DNA from: Megamerina dolium
Lineage: Eukaryota; Arthropoda; Insecta; Diptera; Megamerinidae
Length of the DNA stretch: 64,000 bases
Assembly: GCA_963854835.1 (NCBI GenBank)
Contig: OY978530.1
Span: 27,556,637 to 27,620,636, forward strand
Reading direction: 5' to 3'
This document shows positions 36,348 through 47,672 of this stretch, piece after piece. The notes beneath the pieces were generated by a model. The model had not been told where the DNA came from and made no database searches. It saw nothing but the letters and a program-made list of their open reading frames with translations. Within the stretch, counting starts at the first letter, position 1. Every line of letters starts with the position of its first letter. Both the position numbers and the translations under genes were made by a program.

Positions 36348-36699
36348 TACACGATATCATACGGGTTGTATAAAATATGAGGAAATCTTATTCATTGCTT
36401 TGTGAATAAAACAACTGTTTCTTTTACAGCTGATATGGTAGCTCTACATTAATATCTTTACAATCTTACTTTCGTAATTCCGAATGGTGTAAGTGATAAT
36501 GGTGGAATTTTAGTCATCTGGACGATTTCTGATGTTAACCGTTGACTCACTAGTACTTCTTTTTTTTCCCGCTATCGCGTTTTTTGTTACAACTACTGAG
36601 TTAAATGAAATTCAGGATTATGCATTATATAGATCATTCTGTATTCTGGCCGCTGATTTCACTTACCTGAGTTCTGTAATGAACTCGTTTTCAAGCGTT

Positions 36700-36817
36700 A
36701 TTTCATGACGATTATTATTATTATGATACTCATTATTGTTATTGTTATTCAATCAACTTGTTTGTACTTGTTAAATATTTTTATGGAAGATCAATATGAC
36801 CTTATTTTTATGTATCG
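36700..36817 (+). repeat. LTR fragment related to gypsy-1, left part
   Basis: It matches the minus strand of about 965-1,075 (CTTGTTAAATATTTTTATGGA and neighbours). The jockey element interrupts it and the homology resumes at 41,407-41,480. Confidence 0.6.
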
Positions 36818-37014
36818 TGAAAGTCACCAATAAGAGTGGACGTGTTTGATAGAGTCGGAAAAGTTATTGTTTCCGGTAAAAAAAAAAAAAAAATTTTTAA
36901 ATATTTTGCGAAAAGACGCTAAGAAACTCAAGGAGTTATTTCGGTGATTTGTTTTTCTTTTTTTTTTTAGAAAAAAAAAAATATAATATCGTTTGCAAAC
37001 AATTTGTTTATAAT

Positions 37015-38631
37015 ATGAGTGTTCAGCGCTCTCCTCCCCGGCAACGGCAATCGCCTGTTAATGTGTGTGTAAACAATAATTTGCAATCACCCGCGCAAAC
37101 CCCCCCGATAAGTGCATTATCAAAAAAAACAGTTGATACACACTGCACAAGTAACAGTGTTAATCTTTTGCCTGTACATATTCCTCACTCTAACACTAAA
37201 TCAAAATTTGCAACAACAATAAATACAGACAAAAAAAATAGTTTGTTCTCTCGTGATATACTATCTCCCTCTACACCGTGGAGTGTACAATGCGCTTCTC
37301 CTGCTGTAACACCAACAGCTACAACATCAAAGCAAACAAATAACGGCCTTTCTACTGAAGTGCATGACCCAGTAGTTAAAGCAACTAGTGCGATGACTAA
37401 TAAAGAACCAGTTGCTGTTCAAACTGGAATTGATCGCTACATTACTGTAGTAAAGCGAAAAAGAAGTCCACAAAATTCAAAACAAATGAATTCAACAAAA
37501 ATTCAAAAGCAGAACACTGTCCCTATTAGTTCGGAAAATAGATACGCTTTGCTTTCAGGTTATGAAAGTGACGAAAATATTATCTCCAAGAAAAATTTCA
37601 AACCCCCACCCATTTTCTTAAGAGAACGCAACTCAGATAAGTTGATTTCTAGAATTACAAGTCTTATAGGACCAAAGAATTTCCACGTTGTTCCTATTCG
37701 CAAAGGCCAAATTGAGGAAACGAAAGTGCAAATCTACAGCGAAACTCATTATCGCAAAGTAATTGCGGAATTTGATGCTGTAAAAAAGAATTACTACACG
37801 TATCAGCTAAAAAGTAGTAAGGGCTTAATCGTTGTACTCAAAGGCGTCGAACCCAACGTTGACATTAACGAAATCAAACTTGCCCTTCAGGAAGAAGGGT
37901 TTCAAGCCAATACAGTATTCAACATTCTCAACAAGAGCAATATACCTCAACCGTTATATCGTATTGAGCTTCAGCCTGAAACAAAACCCCTAAAAAAAGG
38001 TGAAGTACACCCCATATATAAAATTCGATATTTATTGCATCGCAAAATCACAATCGAAGAACCCCATAAGAGAACTGGACCTCCTCAGTGCAGTAACTGC
38101 AAATAATATGGACATACTAAGACATATTGTACCCTGCCAGCTGTTTGTGTGATTTGTGGAGATCTCCATAAATCAAACATATGCCCAAAATCTAAAGGCG
38201 ATGCTAGCATGAAAAAATGCAGCAATTGTGGAGGTAATCACACCGCAAATTATAGAGGTTGCCCAGTATATACAACCCTAAAGCTAAATTTCTCCGCTAG
38301 CAATCAACCTTTAAAACCAGTTGAGCAAACTCAGATAGCCAACTCAAGTAAGAGACAAAATATTGATGCAACACAATTCTTCTCTGCAATCCCAAACAAG
38401 AATCAAACCAATTCATACACTAGCGTGTTAAAACAAAACACACACCAACAAAGCAATGTAAATAATGAGCAGAAACACTCACTGCCCACCCAACAGCCAA
38501 GTACCCTTGAACATTTTCTTCAGATATTAATTCAGAATATGAACCAATTCATGAACTCAATGCAAACAATGATGCAAGAAATGATGAAAAATCAATCGAT
38601 GTTACTCCAAACATTGCTATCCAGACCATGA
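37015..38631 (+). pseudogene. Jockey ORF1 (gag-like nucleic-acid-binding protein), one nonsense codon
   Basis: The ATG at 37,015 (MSVQRSPPRQRQSP) opens about 538 codons up to the TGA at 38,629. A TAA at 38,104-38,106 interrupts inside the first knuckle. The N-terminal 190 residues are low-complexity and rich in S/T/N/Q. A PRE_C2HC-type region follows (LKGVEPNVDINEIKLALQEE, PIYKIRYLLHRKITIEEP), then three CCHC knuckles: CSNCK.YGHTKTYC, CVICGDLHKSNIC and CSNCGGNHTANYRGC. The protein packages LINE RNA. The C-terminus is Q/N/M-rich. Its stop overlaps the ORF2 start as ATGA. Confidence 0.85.
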
Positions 38632-41251
38632 GTTGTCTCAAGATATGCCACTGGAACGCCAACGGCTTAAGCCAGCACCGTTTGGAGCTAATTCAATTCC
38701 TTGAATCCAGCCAAATGATATCTGAGACCCATTTCACTGACAAAAATTGCTACCAAATACCATATTACAAACTGTACACCACACGCGTGGTAAGGCACGC
38801 GGAGGAACTACCATATTGATAAAAAGCAGAATAAAACATCATGTTCTCGAAGATTTCAGTAGCGTCTACTTGCAAGCAACATCTATATGTCTGGAAGAAT
38901 ACATCTCTAAGCTAGTAACATCTGCGATATACTGTCCCCCAAGATACAGTATTACCGAACAGCAATATAAAGAATTTTTCTCAACTCTTGGTAGCAAATT
39001 CTTGGTTGCTGGCGATTTCAACGCCAAACACACTCACTGGGGCTCCCGCTTAATAACTCCAAAAGGCAGAAGACTATGTTCAATCATCACTAACCACAGC
39101 TACGATGTTATTTCAAATGGTCAACCGACATATTGGCCGACGGAGAAGAGGAAAATACCCGATCTCATAGACTTTGGAGTCGCCAAAGGTTTGCAGATGG
39201 AAAATATCTCCACAGGGTGTAATTATGATCTATCATCTGACCATTCACCCACGGTAATATCTATAAAATCACCAAGTCCCCAAGGCAATTGCGTTAGAAA
39301 GAAAATAGACTGGTTAAAATTCAAGAAATATATAAATTCACATCTTCCTCCGAGTACTGTATTAAGAAATGGACACGATGTAGGCTCAGCACTCGAAAAA
39401 TTCAACCAGCTGCTCTCATTAGCTCTCAGCTCAGCCACCCGCACAAAGGTATGCAAGCAATCAAACTATAGCCCATACACACCAGCCGATATTGAATTGC
39501 TAGTAAGACAGAAAAGAAGACTCCGAAGACAATGGCAAGAATTCAGATCACCGAATCTGAAAACACAGCTACAGCACTGCACTCGAAAGTTAAAGCAAGC
39601 CTTAAAAAATAAAAACAACAAAGAGTTAGAAGAGCACATAGCGAAATTAACACCTGGTGAAGCGTCAGACTACTCTTTGTGGAAATCAGCAAAAAACTCA
39701 AATCGGCCAATTCTCACTGATTCCCCCATCCGTTTGAGTGTCGGTAATTGGGCTAGAAGCAACTGTGAGAAGGGTTTGGCTTTTGCAGACCACCTAAAAA
39801 GTGTGTTTACACCCAATCCATCCTCTTCACAGTCCTCATTACCAAAATTAACTTCTCAACCTTGCTCAATAACGCTCAAAATTAAAAAAAAGGACATATT
39901 CAAAGCAATTTATAAAGATTTAAACCCAAAAAAATCACCTGGTCCAGATAAAATTACCGGTAAAATGATAAAAGAGCTACCTCCGGCTTCAGTAATTCAT
40001 CTGATGCACATTTTCAATGCTATCCTTCGTATTAAACACTATCCCAAATGCTGGAAAACTTCAAAAATGATTATGATAGCAAAACCAGGAAAAGACCCTA
40101 CAAAAGTTGCATCGTACAGACCTATCAGCCTCCTGCCTCTACTCTCTAAAGTATTCGAAAAGCTACTTGTCATGAATATAACTCCATTTATTAATCTCAA
40201 CCAACTGATTCCTCAACATCAGTTTGGATTTAGAAAACAGCACGGCATAATAGAACAAGTCCACCGCATTGTAACTCTGATAAGGAACACTTTTGAAGAA
40301 AAAAAGTATTGCTCAGCTGTCTTTCTTGATATCACTCAAGCTTTCGATAAAGTATGGCACGATGGCCTTATTTACAAACTCAAACTATTACTGCCTGCAA
40401 ATGTCTCCTCATTGCTTAGTAGCTACCTCACGAAAAGACAATTTCTGGTACATCACAAGGATTACACAACAAATCCATTGGATATTCACGCTGGCGTTCC
40501 TCAAGGAAGCGTTTTGGGCCCCTTACTGTATCTCTTATACACTACAGATATGCCCAGCAATAACCATACATTTATATCGACCTTTGCAGATGATACGGCA
40601 ATAATGTGCTCTCGCTCTAACCCCATAGAAGCTACTAAACTCCTGCAGACTCATATCGATTCTCTCGAAATCTGGCTAGAAAAATGGCGTATAAAAGTCA
40701 ATGAATCAAAGAGCGTACATGTAACCTTCACGCTAAGGCCAGATACATGTCCCCCACTTAAAATTAATGGCCAATCAGTTCCACAATGTTCCTCAACAGA
40801 GTACTTGGGTATTCACCTCGACAGAAGGCTGACCTGGAAAAATCACATAGAGGCAAAGAAAACTCAGATCAAGCTTAAAATTAATCAGTTATGGTGGCTG
40901 TTACACAAAAGATCAAAGTTGAATCTCGAATACAAAGTGCTATTATATAAAGCAATCCTGAAGCCAATCTGGACTTATGGTATTCAGTTTTGGGGCACCG
41001 CATCTCCCTCAAATATCGAAAAATTGCAGCGAATACAATCCAAGTGTCTGCGAATTATTGTAAACGCGCCTTGGTATATGAGGAACGTTAACATCCATCG
41101 AGATTTAAATGTACCCACAATTTCTGAGGAAGTTGCAATGTCTTGCAGAAACTACATTCAAAAATTACACAGTCATCCGAATCCCCTTGGTAGGTTGCTG
41201 AGCACGGGGCATCGTCGATTAAAAAGAAAAGACACACTGAATATGCTGTGA
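38628..41251 (+). pseudogene. Jockey ORF2: endonuclease and reverse transcriptase, one frameshift
   Basis: The ATG at 38,628 overlaps the ORF1 stop. The endonuclease begins CHWNANGLSQHRLELI, with N as metal ligand, then MISETHF with the catalytic E; about six residues before it seem lost. A frameshift near 38,785 moves to the frame that runs open to 41,251. There GDFNAKHTHWGS and SSDHSPTVISI complete the endonuclease, and RT follows: KKSPGPDKITGKMIK, SYRPISLLPLLSKVFEK, AVFLDITQAFDKVWH (catalytic D), GVPQGSVLGPLLY, STFADDTAIM (catalytic ADD) and YLGIHLDRRLTWKNHI. The tail LKRKDTLNML is usual for jockey. No RNase H is present, as expected for the clade. Confidence 0.9.
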
Positions 41252-41406
41252 AATTGCTATACCTCGTGACTCAACAAATTGTGATGGAACGTTGGAAATA
41301 TCACATAATTTTATTTAGTTTGTAAGATTTGATTACATATTGTTCGTTTCTAAGTAATTTTAGAAAGATCCAATAAAAAAAATTGTTAAAAAAAAAAAAA
41401 AAAAAA

Positions 41407-41530
41407 TTTTATGTATCGGAAATTTTCATTTTCAATTTAGGTATAAAAATTTGTTGAACAAATACAACTCAATTTAATTTTATGTTAGTGCATTTTGATC
41501 ATTTATATAAGTGTTAAGATTTAGCGATCC
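41407..41530 (+). repeat. LTR fragment related to gypsy-1, right part
   Basis: It resumes the match to the minus strand of about 895-975 (GGTATAAAAATTTGTTGAACA). Beyond about 41,490 no homology is evident, and 41,531-41,724 is unassigned AT-rich DNA. Confidence 0.55.
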
Positions 41531-41724
41531 TTCCAGTAAAAATAAAGAAACATACATTGCAGAAATGAATAAGAAAAGTATTTCGCAAACCAGAACCGAA
41601 CGAAATATTATATGAATATGAAGCGAATACAATATATTTACAAACAAAGAACAAAAACGTTCATAAATCAATCAAATAATGTGGAATTGACCAACAAAAT
41701 AATTTGGTATGTAAAAAATGATAT

Positions 41725-43010
41725 AGGGTTATCCTTTTCGCGGTTTCAAAAGTATAGGGCTAGAATTCGACATCTGTCAAACTGAGTTGTTAAAAACAAA
41801 TTCTTTCTTTTTCAGTTCAAAGTCTGACATTTGCGAAAATGGATCGCTTAACTATCGCACAACGCATTAAAATTGTAAAAACCTACTACAAAAATGGTGA
41901 TTCTGCCACAGCCACATATCGTGCTTTAAGAGGAGATTATGGTTTACATAATCGTCCAACTACGCAAGCAATTGGCAACATTGTGAAGAAATATGAAGAG
42001 ACTGGATCGGTTACAGATATTGTAAGGCCTGTGCATCATCGTTTCGCTCGTACCACCGAAAATATCGCTGCTGTAAGTGAAAGTGTTGCCGAAGACCCGA
42101 ATGTATCGATTCCTCGTCGTTCTCAGGAATTAGGACTGTCTTACGGCACATTATGGCGTATTTTACATTTGGATCTACACCTACATCCATATAAAATCCA
42201 GCTCACACAACAACTGAAGCCAGCTGACCATTCACAACGTCGTAGATACGTCGAATGGGTGCTTGAACAACAGGCGATGGACGGCGATTTTTCGAACAAA
42301 ATTTTCTTCAGCGACGATGCACATTTCTCACTCGGTGGGTATGTTAACAAACAAAATTGTCGTATTTGTCGTAATTGAAGAGAGGCCACTGCATCCACAA
42401 AAAGTCACTGCTTGGTGCGCTCTTTGGTCCGGAGGTGTGATTGGACCTTACTTCTTCGAAAACGACGATGGAACGACTGTCACCGTCAATTCGAAGCGTT
42501 ATGGTCATATGATAACCGACTTTTTTTGCCTGCTATTGAAGAATACGACTTAGAGAATATGTGGTTTCAACAAGACGGTGCCACATGCCACACAACTCGA
42601 GCGAATATGGCTTTATTGCAAGAGAAATTTTCTGGCCGCGTAATTTCTCGTCGTGGCGATATCAAGTGGCCACCAAGATCATGCGATTTGACACCGCTTG
42701 ACTTTTTTTGTGGGGCTACGCGAAAGACCGTGTTTATGCAGATAAACCTTTAACTCTTGAGCACCTAAAAACCAACATTTGTCACGTTATGGCTGAGATA
42801 CCGCCCAATATGTGTCAAAAAGTGGTCGAAAATTACCTCAAAAGAATCGATGCTTTCAACAATTCGAGTGGTGGTCATTTAAATGATGTAGTATTTCACA
42901 CATAATGTCAACATTCAAACTTTATAATAAAAAAGAAATATCATGATAAAAAATATTTTATATGTGTTTTATTTACATTTACTTTTGAAACCGCAAAATG
43001 GATAACCCTT
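41725..43010 (+). mobile_element. Tc1/mariner-superfamily element, copy 2 (both ends present)
   Basis: The inverted terminal repeats are about 30 bp: left AGGGTTATCCTTTTCGCGG from 41,725 and right, on the minus strand, AGGGTTATCCATTTTGCGG from 43,009. A TA precedes one end, but the TA duplication is not clean on both sides. It is about 1.28 kb with one transposase frame. 43,011-43,249 is AT-rich and unassigned. Confidence 0.85.
41839..42905 (+). pseudogene. Transposase of IS630/Tc1/mariner type, copy 2
   Basis: The ATG at 41,839 (MDRLTIAQRIKIVKTYYKNG) starts a helix-turn-helix N-terminus. The catalytic residues are in FFSDDAHFSLGG, WFQQDGATCH and RSCDLTPLDFF (36 residues between the second and third). 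The frame breaks at 42,375, at a seven-T run near 42,520 and at another near 42,704; adding one T to each run would restore the frame. The same breaks occur in copy 1, about 39 kb away. The C-terminus is VVFHT at 42,905. Intact length would be about 355-360 residues. Confidence 0.85.
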
Positions 43011-43249
43011 TCTCATAATATAACATTCGAATCAAATAAAAATACAAATTAATAAATCAAATAATTGTAAAAAAAAATTTAACATAAAAATTCAATTCCG
43101 AGAACATAACTAAAATTGAATTTTGAAAACTAAAAAAGACAATTCAATAAATAAAATCCTATATATGTGAAAATAAAAGTATATATACTCGTATACATAA
43201 ATTCAATTTCAAAAAACAATAGAGAGAAAAAAATGAACTTACAGTAGGG

Positions 43250-43640
43250 TCGATCAAATTATACCCGATTTATATAATATATAAAAAGTTTGCTCGCATA
43301 TCCAACTTTTTCTTTTATTTCCACTACTTTGTATGGGATCTACATTAAGAAGTAGGCGTGGCTCAGAAGTAGTTTTTTGAGACACAATTTTTGCATATGA
43401 TACTAATCCACACCGAATTTTTTTTTTTTATTTCGCCCAATTTTGTATGGCGCCCCAGTAAGAAGTGGGCTTTCTTTGCACGCTGATTTTTTGCCAGATT
43501 ATTTCCGACTACCATGTTAAACTAAGTATTAATTATGGTGGTTATAGACATATTGCCGAAGTTACAGCTGATTCAATATAAAAGATTCGGTCATTTTGTA
43601 TGGGGCATACTATTAACAGTGTGCTGCGTCTATAATTTAA
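43250..43640 (-). repeat. Fragment of the dipteran repeat seen at 11.8-13.2 kb, inverted
   Basis: It shares with 12,100-13,050 the pieces AAATTATACCC, AAAAAGTTTG...ATATCCA, GGCGTGGCT, CACGCTGATTTTTTGCCAGA and TTTGTATGGGGC in the opposite orientation. It covers about one internal unit plus one end; no (TA)n array is kept. Confidence 0.65.
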
Positions 43641-43669
43641 TGATTATTCCACCGACTCTGAAATAAGAG

Positions 43670-44276
43670 GTTATATTAGGAAAATTGATTCGGTAACCAG
43701 TATGTGGATAGGTTGCTAGTACAAATGAGGAAAGAAGAACTTGTGGAAACTCTTATCCGAAATCTAAAACCATACGTGAGACATTAGCTTTTACACTTAG
43801 ACATTATCGATATTGCTTCATTGAGATGTGAAGTACGAAAACATGAGAAGTTATTTAAAGACCTGCATAATTCAAGGTCTCGCCAAAAACCAGTAAGACT
43901 TCAGATCTTAGGAATTACTAACGAATACGAAGCGTCACCCTCTTTCGAGCAATGTAACGAAGAACAGCTGAGCCTGTTCGCAGAAGCATCGCGTATTTTG
44001 TTATGGTTGTAGCACCTTAAATACCTACAGGTCATCATGCCAGAAATGTTCTTCGAAGACGGTAAACACCAAGGCTGATATTCGTTAACTATCGAACGGA
44101 CGTCTGATATACCGTCCTCGGAAGTAATAACAAAGATTAAAATTTTTAATAACCAAGACCTAGCGCAAAACTCAAATAATGTATCTTCAGATTTACCAAT
44201 TATTTCGAAAAATTCTTATACTAGCACTACCTCTTACCATTACACCCCTTGTACAAGCCAACAACAATATCACGTG
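43670..44276 (+). pseudogene. Gypsy-2 gag remnant
   Basis: The frames contain DRLLVQMRKEELVETLIRNL, KPYVRH and ASLRCEVRKHEKLFKDLHNS, the capsid wording of Ty3/gypsy gags. The reading then peters out through S/N/Q-rich text to 44,276. Stops occur after RH and after LLWL (44,010). It is cut by the errantivirus at 44,277. The following protease region lies on the far side, from 52,698. Confidence 0.65.
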
Positions 44277-44602
44277 AGTTAAGTATAGTGGTAAATAAAA
44301 ACACACACAAGCTTCAGCTTAACACTAATATTACTTTATTTGATCACTTGAATCTTAAGACTAAAACTTAAATTCTACAGGCATATGCAAATGCCTTTTC
44401 GTATCAAAATTGCTTGCTATAGAATTTTGCAACAACAAGCAACGCAAACGTTATGTATATTTTACGTTGCTTATTCCAATCAAGCAATTTGATACGTCGT
44501 TCGATTTATTTATTTAAGTATTTTTGAACAATTATACTGATGTCGTCGTCAGCAGTATAATTGTTCGATACAGGGTGAGGGAACATAACTCCTCCCCCTC
44601 TA
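44277..44602 (-). repeat. Errantivirus 3' LTR and polypurine tract
   Basis: The LTR is 314 bp (44,277-44,590). The adjoining minus-strand tract GAGGGGGAGG (44,591-44,600) is the plus-strand primer. Confidence 0.9.
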
Positions 44603-45126
44603 GTCGTATGATTCCCCTGGATCCTATTTTTTCATTTTTGAACTTATACCATAATATTATTATAGCTAGGTTTAGTAAAGTAAGCAATAATAAGGTTACT
44701 GAGTCTGTTATTATGTTTTTTAAATTTATCTCTTTTAGCTCTGTTAGGTTTTTATTTCATTTATTACAATATCTTTGAAGGAGGGTCTTGTTGTAAAATT
44801 GTATATTTCTTCTCCTTCTTTTTCATTATAGAATTCCTGTTTGTAAATTTCCTCATTATATTAAAATAATTTGCCATCAATTATAATTGTACAATTTATA
44901 AATTCAATTAGAGCATTTTCGCTTGTTATTTTGTTAGTTTCGTTTGTGTTACAATATTGTTCTATGGATATATTTTCCATATTTTGAATTATCGTTATTA
45001 TAAAAATCGTTTCTTCATTTATAATATATATTTTCTCCTCATTTTCTGTAATTAACTTACAATTCTTTTCTAAAATACAATTTTTACTGATTTTAAGTTC
45101 ATTTAGTGTCTTGTCTTTTTCATATA
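44603..45126 (-). pseudogene. Errantivirus env, C-terminal part after the Tc1 insertion
   Basis: It continues the env reading broken at 46,779, with pieces such as KTLNELKISKNCILEKNCKL and EEKIYIINEETIFIITII. The TA-flanked Tc1 element splits the gene here. At least one stop follows near 44,870, so the membrane anchor region is not intact. Confidence 0.65.
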
Positions 45127-46778
45127 CAGTGGCTCACAGCTTATTTCGTACAGTGTATATATTTTTATGTACATGGCTGTAACATCGAAACTAAAAAACT
45201 TATCAATAAGTTTTGAATGTAGATGTCTATGTATGTGTTTAGTAAACCTAATAAGAAAACGGGGAACCCCAAAAATTGTTCTTTTTGTCATGCAAGAGAG
45301 AAAAACTATTGATCAGCTGATTTTCAGCTCACATCTTATTTCGTACACAAACTTCAATGTAAGTAAGTTTCATTCTGCCGCGCAGTTACAAAGTTTTTTT
45401 TGAATTGTATGAGTTTTTGGACCTTTTTAACTATTATAACAATTTTTATTATTATTATTTTAAATAGTTAAAGTGCTGTAAATTAAAGATTTAGCGTTAT
45501 GGGTCGTCGTACAACGATGGAACAGCGTAAACTGGTAATTAACCATTTTAGGAAAGGTCAGAGTGTGCGAAAAATTGCTGAAATGACAAATTTAAGTGCC
45601 TCAACTGTCCAATACATCATTCAACGCTTCGTTCGCGAAAATCGGTTGGAGAACAAGGGCAGAGAAGCACCTAATAAGATTTTCAACGCTTCAGACGAGC
45701 GTTATATTGTACGAAAAATTAAGAAAAATCCAAAGTTATCCACTCCGAAGTTGGCTGCAGAGGTTCAGCGTGAAATAGGAAAATCATCCAGTGCTGAAAC
45801 TGTCCGACGTGTGCTGCGCAATCATGACTTGAACGGTCGAGTAGCCCGAAAGAAACCATTCATTTCGAAAATGAATATACAACGCCGACTTGACTTCGCC
45901 AAAGAGCATATTATTAATACTCCTGCGTTCTGGAATACCGTTATTTTCGCGGATGAGTCTAAGTTTAATATTTTTGGCTCGGACGGAATGTCATATGTTT
46001 GGCGTAAAGCGAATACCGAGCTAAACAAGGAGAACCTTAAGCCCACAGTGAAGCATGGTGGCGGTAGCGTGATGGTTTGGGCCTGTATGTCAGCAGCCGG
46101 AGTAGGTGAATTGGTTTTTATTGAGGGAACAATGGACAAAATGAAGTACCTCGAGATTCTGAAAAACAATTTGCTTCAAAGTGCAGACAAACTGGATTTG
46201 CGGGAAGAATTTCGGTACTACCAAGATAATGACCCAAAACATAAATCTGGGATTGTGCAATCTTGGCTTATTTGGAACTGCCCACACTTGATGTCTCCAC
46301 CACCACAGTCACCTGACATGAATGTGATTGAAAATCTTTGGTCTATTTTGGACAATAAAATAAGAACACACAAGATTTCTAATAAGCAAGACCTAAAGAA
46401 GGTACTGATGGAGGAATGGAAAAAAATCACACCAGACATCACTCAAAAATTGGTGGATTCAATGCCAAATAGACTCCAGGCTGTCATTAACGCTAAGGGA
46501 TGTCAACTAAATATTAAAATCAACTTACTTTGTTTTTAGTTTGAACTTAAAGAGACTGTACGAAATAAGCTGTGACATGAATTTTCCTATTTTTTTCTTA
46601 TTTTATTTTTTTATAGTGTCAAACACTAAAATTTTGAAAAAGTAAATTTTGGAAAATAAAAAACAAACCTTCCTTTCTAAAATGGCATTTATATTTTGTT
46701 CAAATTTTTGCTATATTAGGAATTACGACTGCAGCAATTTTTAAACTGTCACTGTACGAAATAAGCTGGGAGCCACTG
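45127..46778 (+). mobile_element. Tc1-family (DD34E) transposon, apparently complete
   Basis: The terminal inverted repeats are 29 bp with one mismatch: left CAGTGGCTCACAGCTTATTT, right on the minus strand CAGTGGCTCCCAGCTTATTT, flanked by TA at 45,125-45,126 and 46,779-46,780. Inner copies of the motif CTTATTTCGTACA lie at about 45,335 and, inverted, at about 46,558, giving two repeats per end as in IR/DR-type Tc1 elements. The length is 1,652 bp. It inserted into the errantivirus env gene. Confidence 0.95.
45499..46539 (+). CDS. Tc1-family transposase, intact 346 residues
   Basis: It cuts and pastes the element by binding the inverted repeats. Residues 1-60 form the first helix-turn-helix (RKLVINHFRKGQSVRKIAEM) and 60-120 the second (KLSTPKLAAEVQREIG). 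The catalytic triad is complete: D in VIFADESKF, D in YYQDNDPKHKS and E in SPDMNVIENLW, with 34 residues between the last two (DD34E). The glycine-rich KHGGGSVMVWACM loop is also present. The ATG at 45,499 gives the usual Tc1 length (about 340). The frame is uninterrupted to the stop at 46,537. It may still be functional; that is inference from sequence only. Confidence 0.95.
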   Translation: MGRRTTMEQRKLVINHFRKGQSVRKIAEMTNLSASTVQYIIQRFVRENRLENKGREAPNKIFNASDERYIVRKIKKNPKLSTPKLAAEVQREIGKSSSAETVRRVLRNHDLNGRVARKKPFISKMNIQRRLDFAKEHIINTPAFWNTVIFADESKFNIFGSDGMSYVWRKANTELNKENLKPTVKHGGGSVMVWACMSAAGVGELVFIEGTMDKMKYLEILKNNLLQSADKLDLREEFRYYQDNDPKHKSGIVQSWLIWNCPHLMSPPPQSPDMNVIENLWSILDNKIRTHKISNKQDLKKVLMEEWKKITPDITQKLVDSMPNRLQAVINAKGCQLNIKINLLCF

Positions 46779-47672
46779 TATGTATGTTTTGTTTTTAATT
46801 TGTACAGTGTCCTCAATGTCCATGTCGATATTTTTGTTATTACTATTTGTTAATGGTATTGTCCGTTTTACATTGGTCCGAATTAAATTTATCGGGAGTT
46901 TTATAGCGATTATTAAATTCTCGTTATGTTGCATAACCCCCATTCTAATGAGTTTTATTTTATAAAAGTTTATGTCATATTTGTCTAGTTTTTCTTCTGT
47001 TAAAATTGATGGGTGAAAGAGATTATATTCCGCAGAGCTTATAGAATCTAATATAGTGTCTATTTTGTCATTTAAAAATCTTATTTTTAAAAGTTGGTCG
47101 TGGTACAGTATTTCATTTCTCATTCCATTGTCATGTTGGTTTATGTCATTAAGAGTTTCAACTATTTCTCTTCTGTCGTCTACTATTGTTTCTTTTCGAG
47201 TATTTATTGATTGTTCTATGACGGTATTAATTTTAATTTGATGATTCATGGCTTTTATTATTTCCTGATTATTTTCTTGATTTTTGAGTAAATGTTTCAT
47301 TATTTCCTGCCTATCGGAATCGTCCATAAGGCCAAAAATCCAGTTATTTAATTTGATGAAGTTGATGAGACCCCTTTTCTGTCTTTTAGAAACTGTTGGG
47401 ATTATAGTTTTGATTTTTGTTTGAATTGCTTGGGTTTCTGTTTCCAAGTGAAGTCTGTTCTGTCCAGTAATTATTTTTGCGTTTTCATGCATTTGTTCTA
47501 TAAGGTTAAGTATTTCTAATGGATTAATTAGATGTAATATTATTTTAGTTGTATTAACTATTTCCACCATAGATGTATCGGTTTGGATGAATCCCGCTTC
47601 AGTTTGTATTTGTGTTACCTTCACCAATGCCGCCGTCGGTGCTAGGCACATGATCATTAGTAGGAATATCAC
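46779..47672 (-). pseudogene. Errantivirus env, N-terminal part
   Basis: It starts at 47,672 with a hydrophobic signal-like segment and encodes the surface part, a furin-type RQKR site at about residue 130, then a hydrophobic stretch beginning GLINF, the layout of env proteins related to baculovirus fusion proteins. A long helical segment follows (many I/N/E/Q). The frame is open to the Tc1 insertion at 46,778, and the C-terminal part is at 44,603-45,126. It is one of the better kept parts of this provirus, but the insertion disables it. Confidence 0.85.

Larger units (their letters stand above)
36818..41406 (+). mobile_element. Full-length jockey-clade LINE
   Basis: It is bounded by a 12-bp TSD TTTTATGTATCG at 36,806-36,817 and 41,407-41,418. 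It has a 5' untranslated region (36,818-37,014), two ORFs and a poly(A) tail (41,388-41,406) preceded by AATAAA at 41,371. At 4,589 bp this is the length of a complete jockey-like element, so it is not 5'-truncated. A truncated relative is at 54,389-55,590. Two small lesions (a nonsense codon in ORF1, a frameshift in ORF2) keep it from being intact. Confidence 0.9.

Noticed and set aside
36400..36600. Possible env-like reading after the gypsy-2 primer site (SDNGGILVIWTISDVN)
   Set aside because: Too short and isolated to assign; no furin site or membrane segment in frame.
42500..42720. Explaining all transposase frameshifts as sequencing errors in T-runs
   Set aside because: Two of three breaks are in seven-T runs and could be errors, but the third is a loss of about 17 bp, so the copies are defective anyway.
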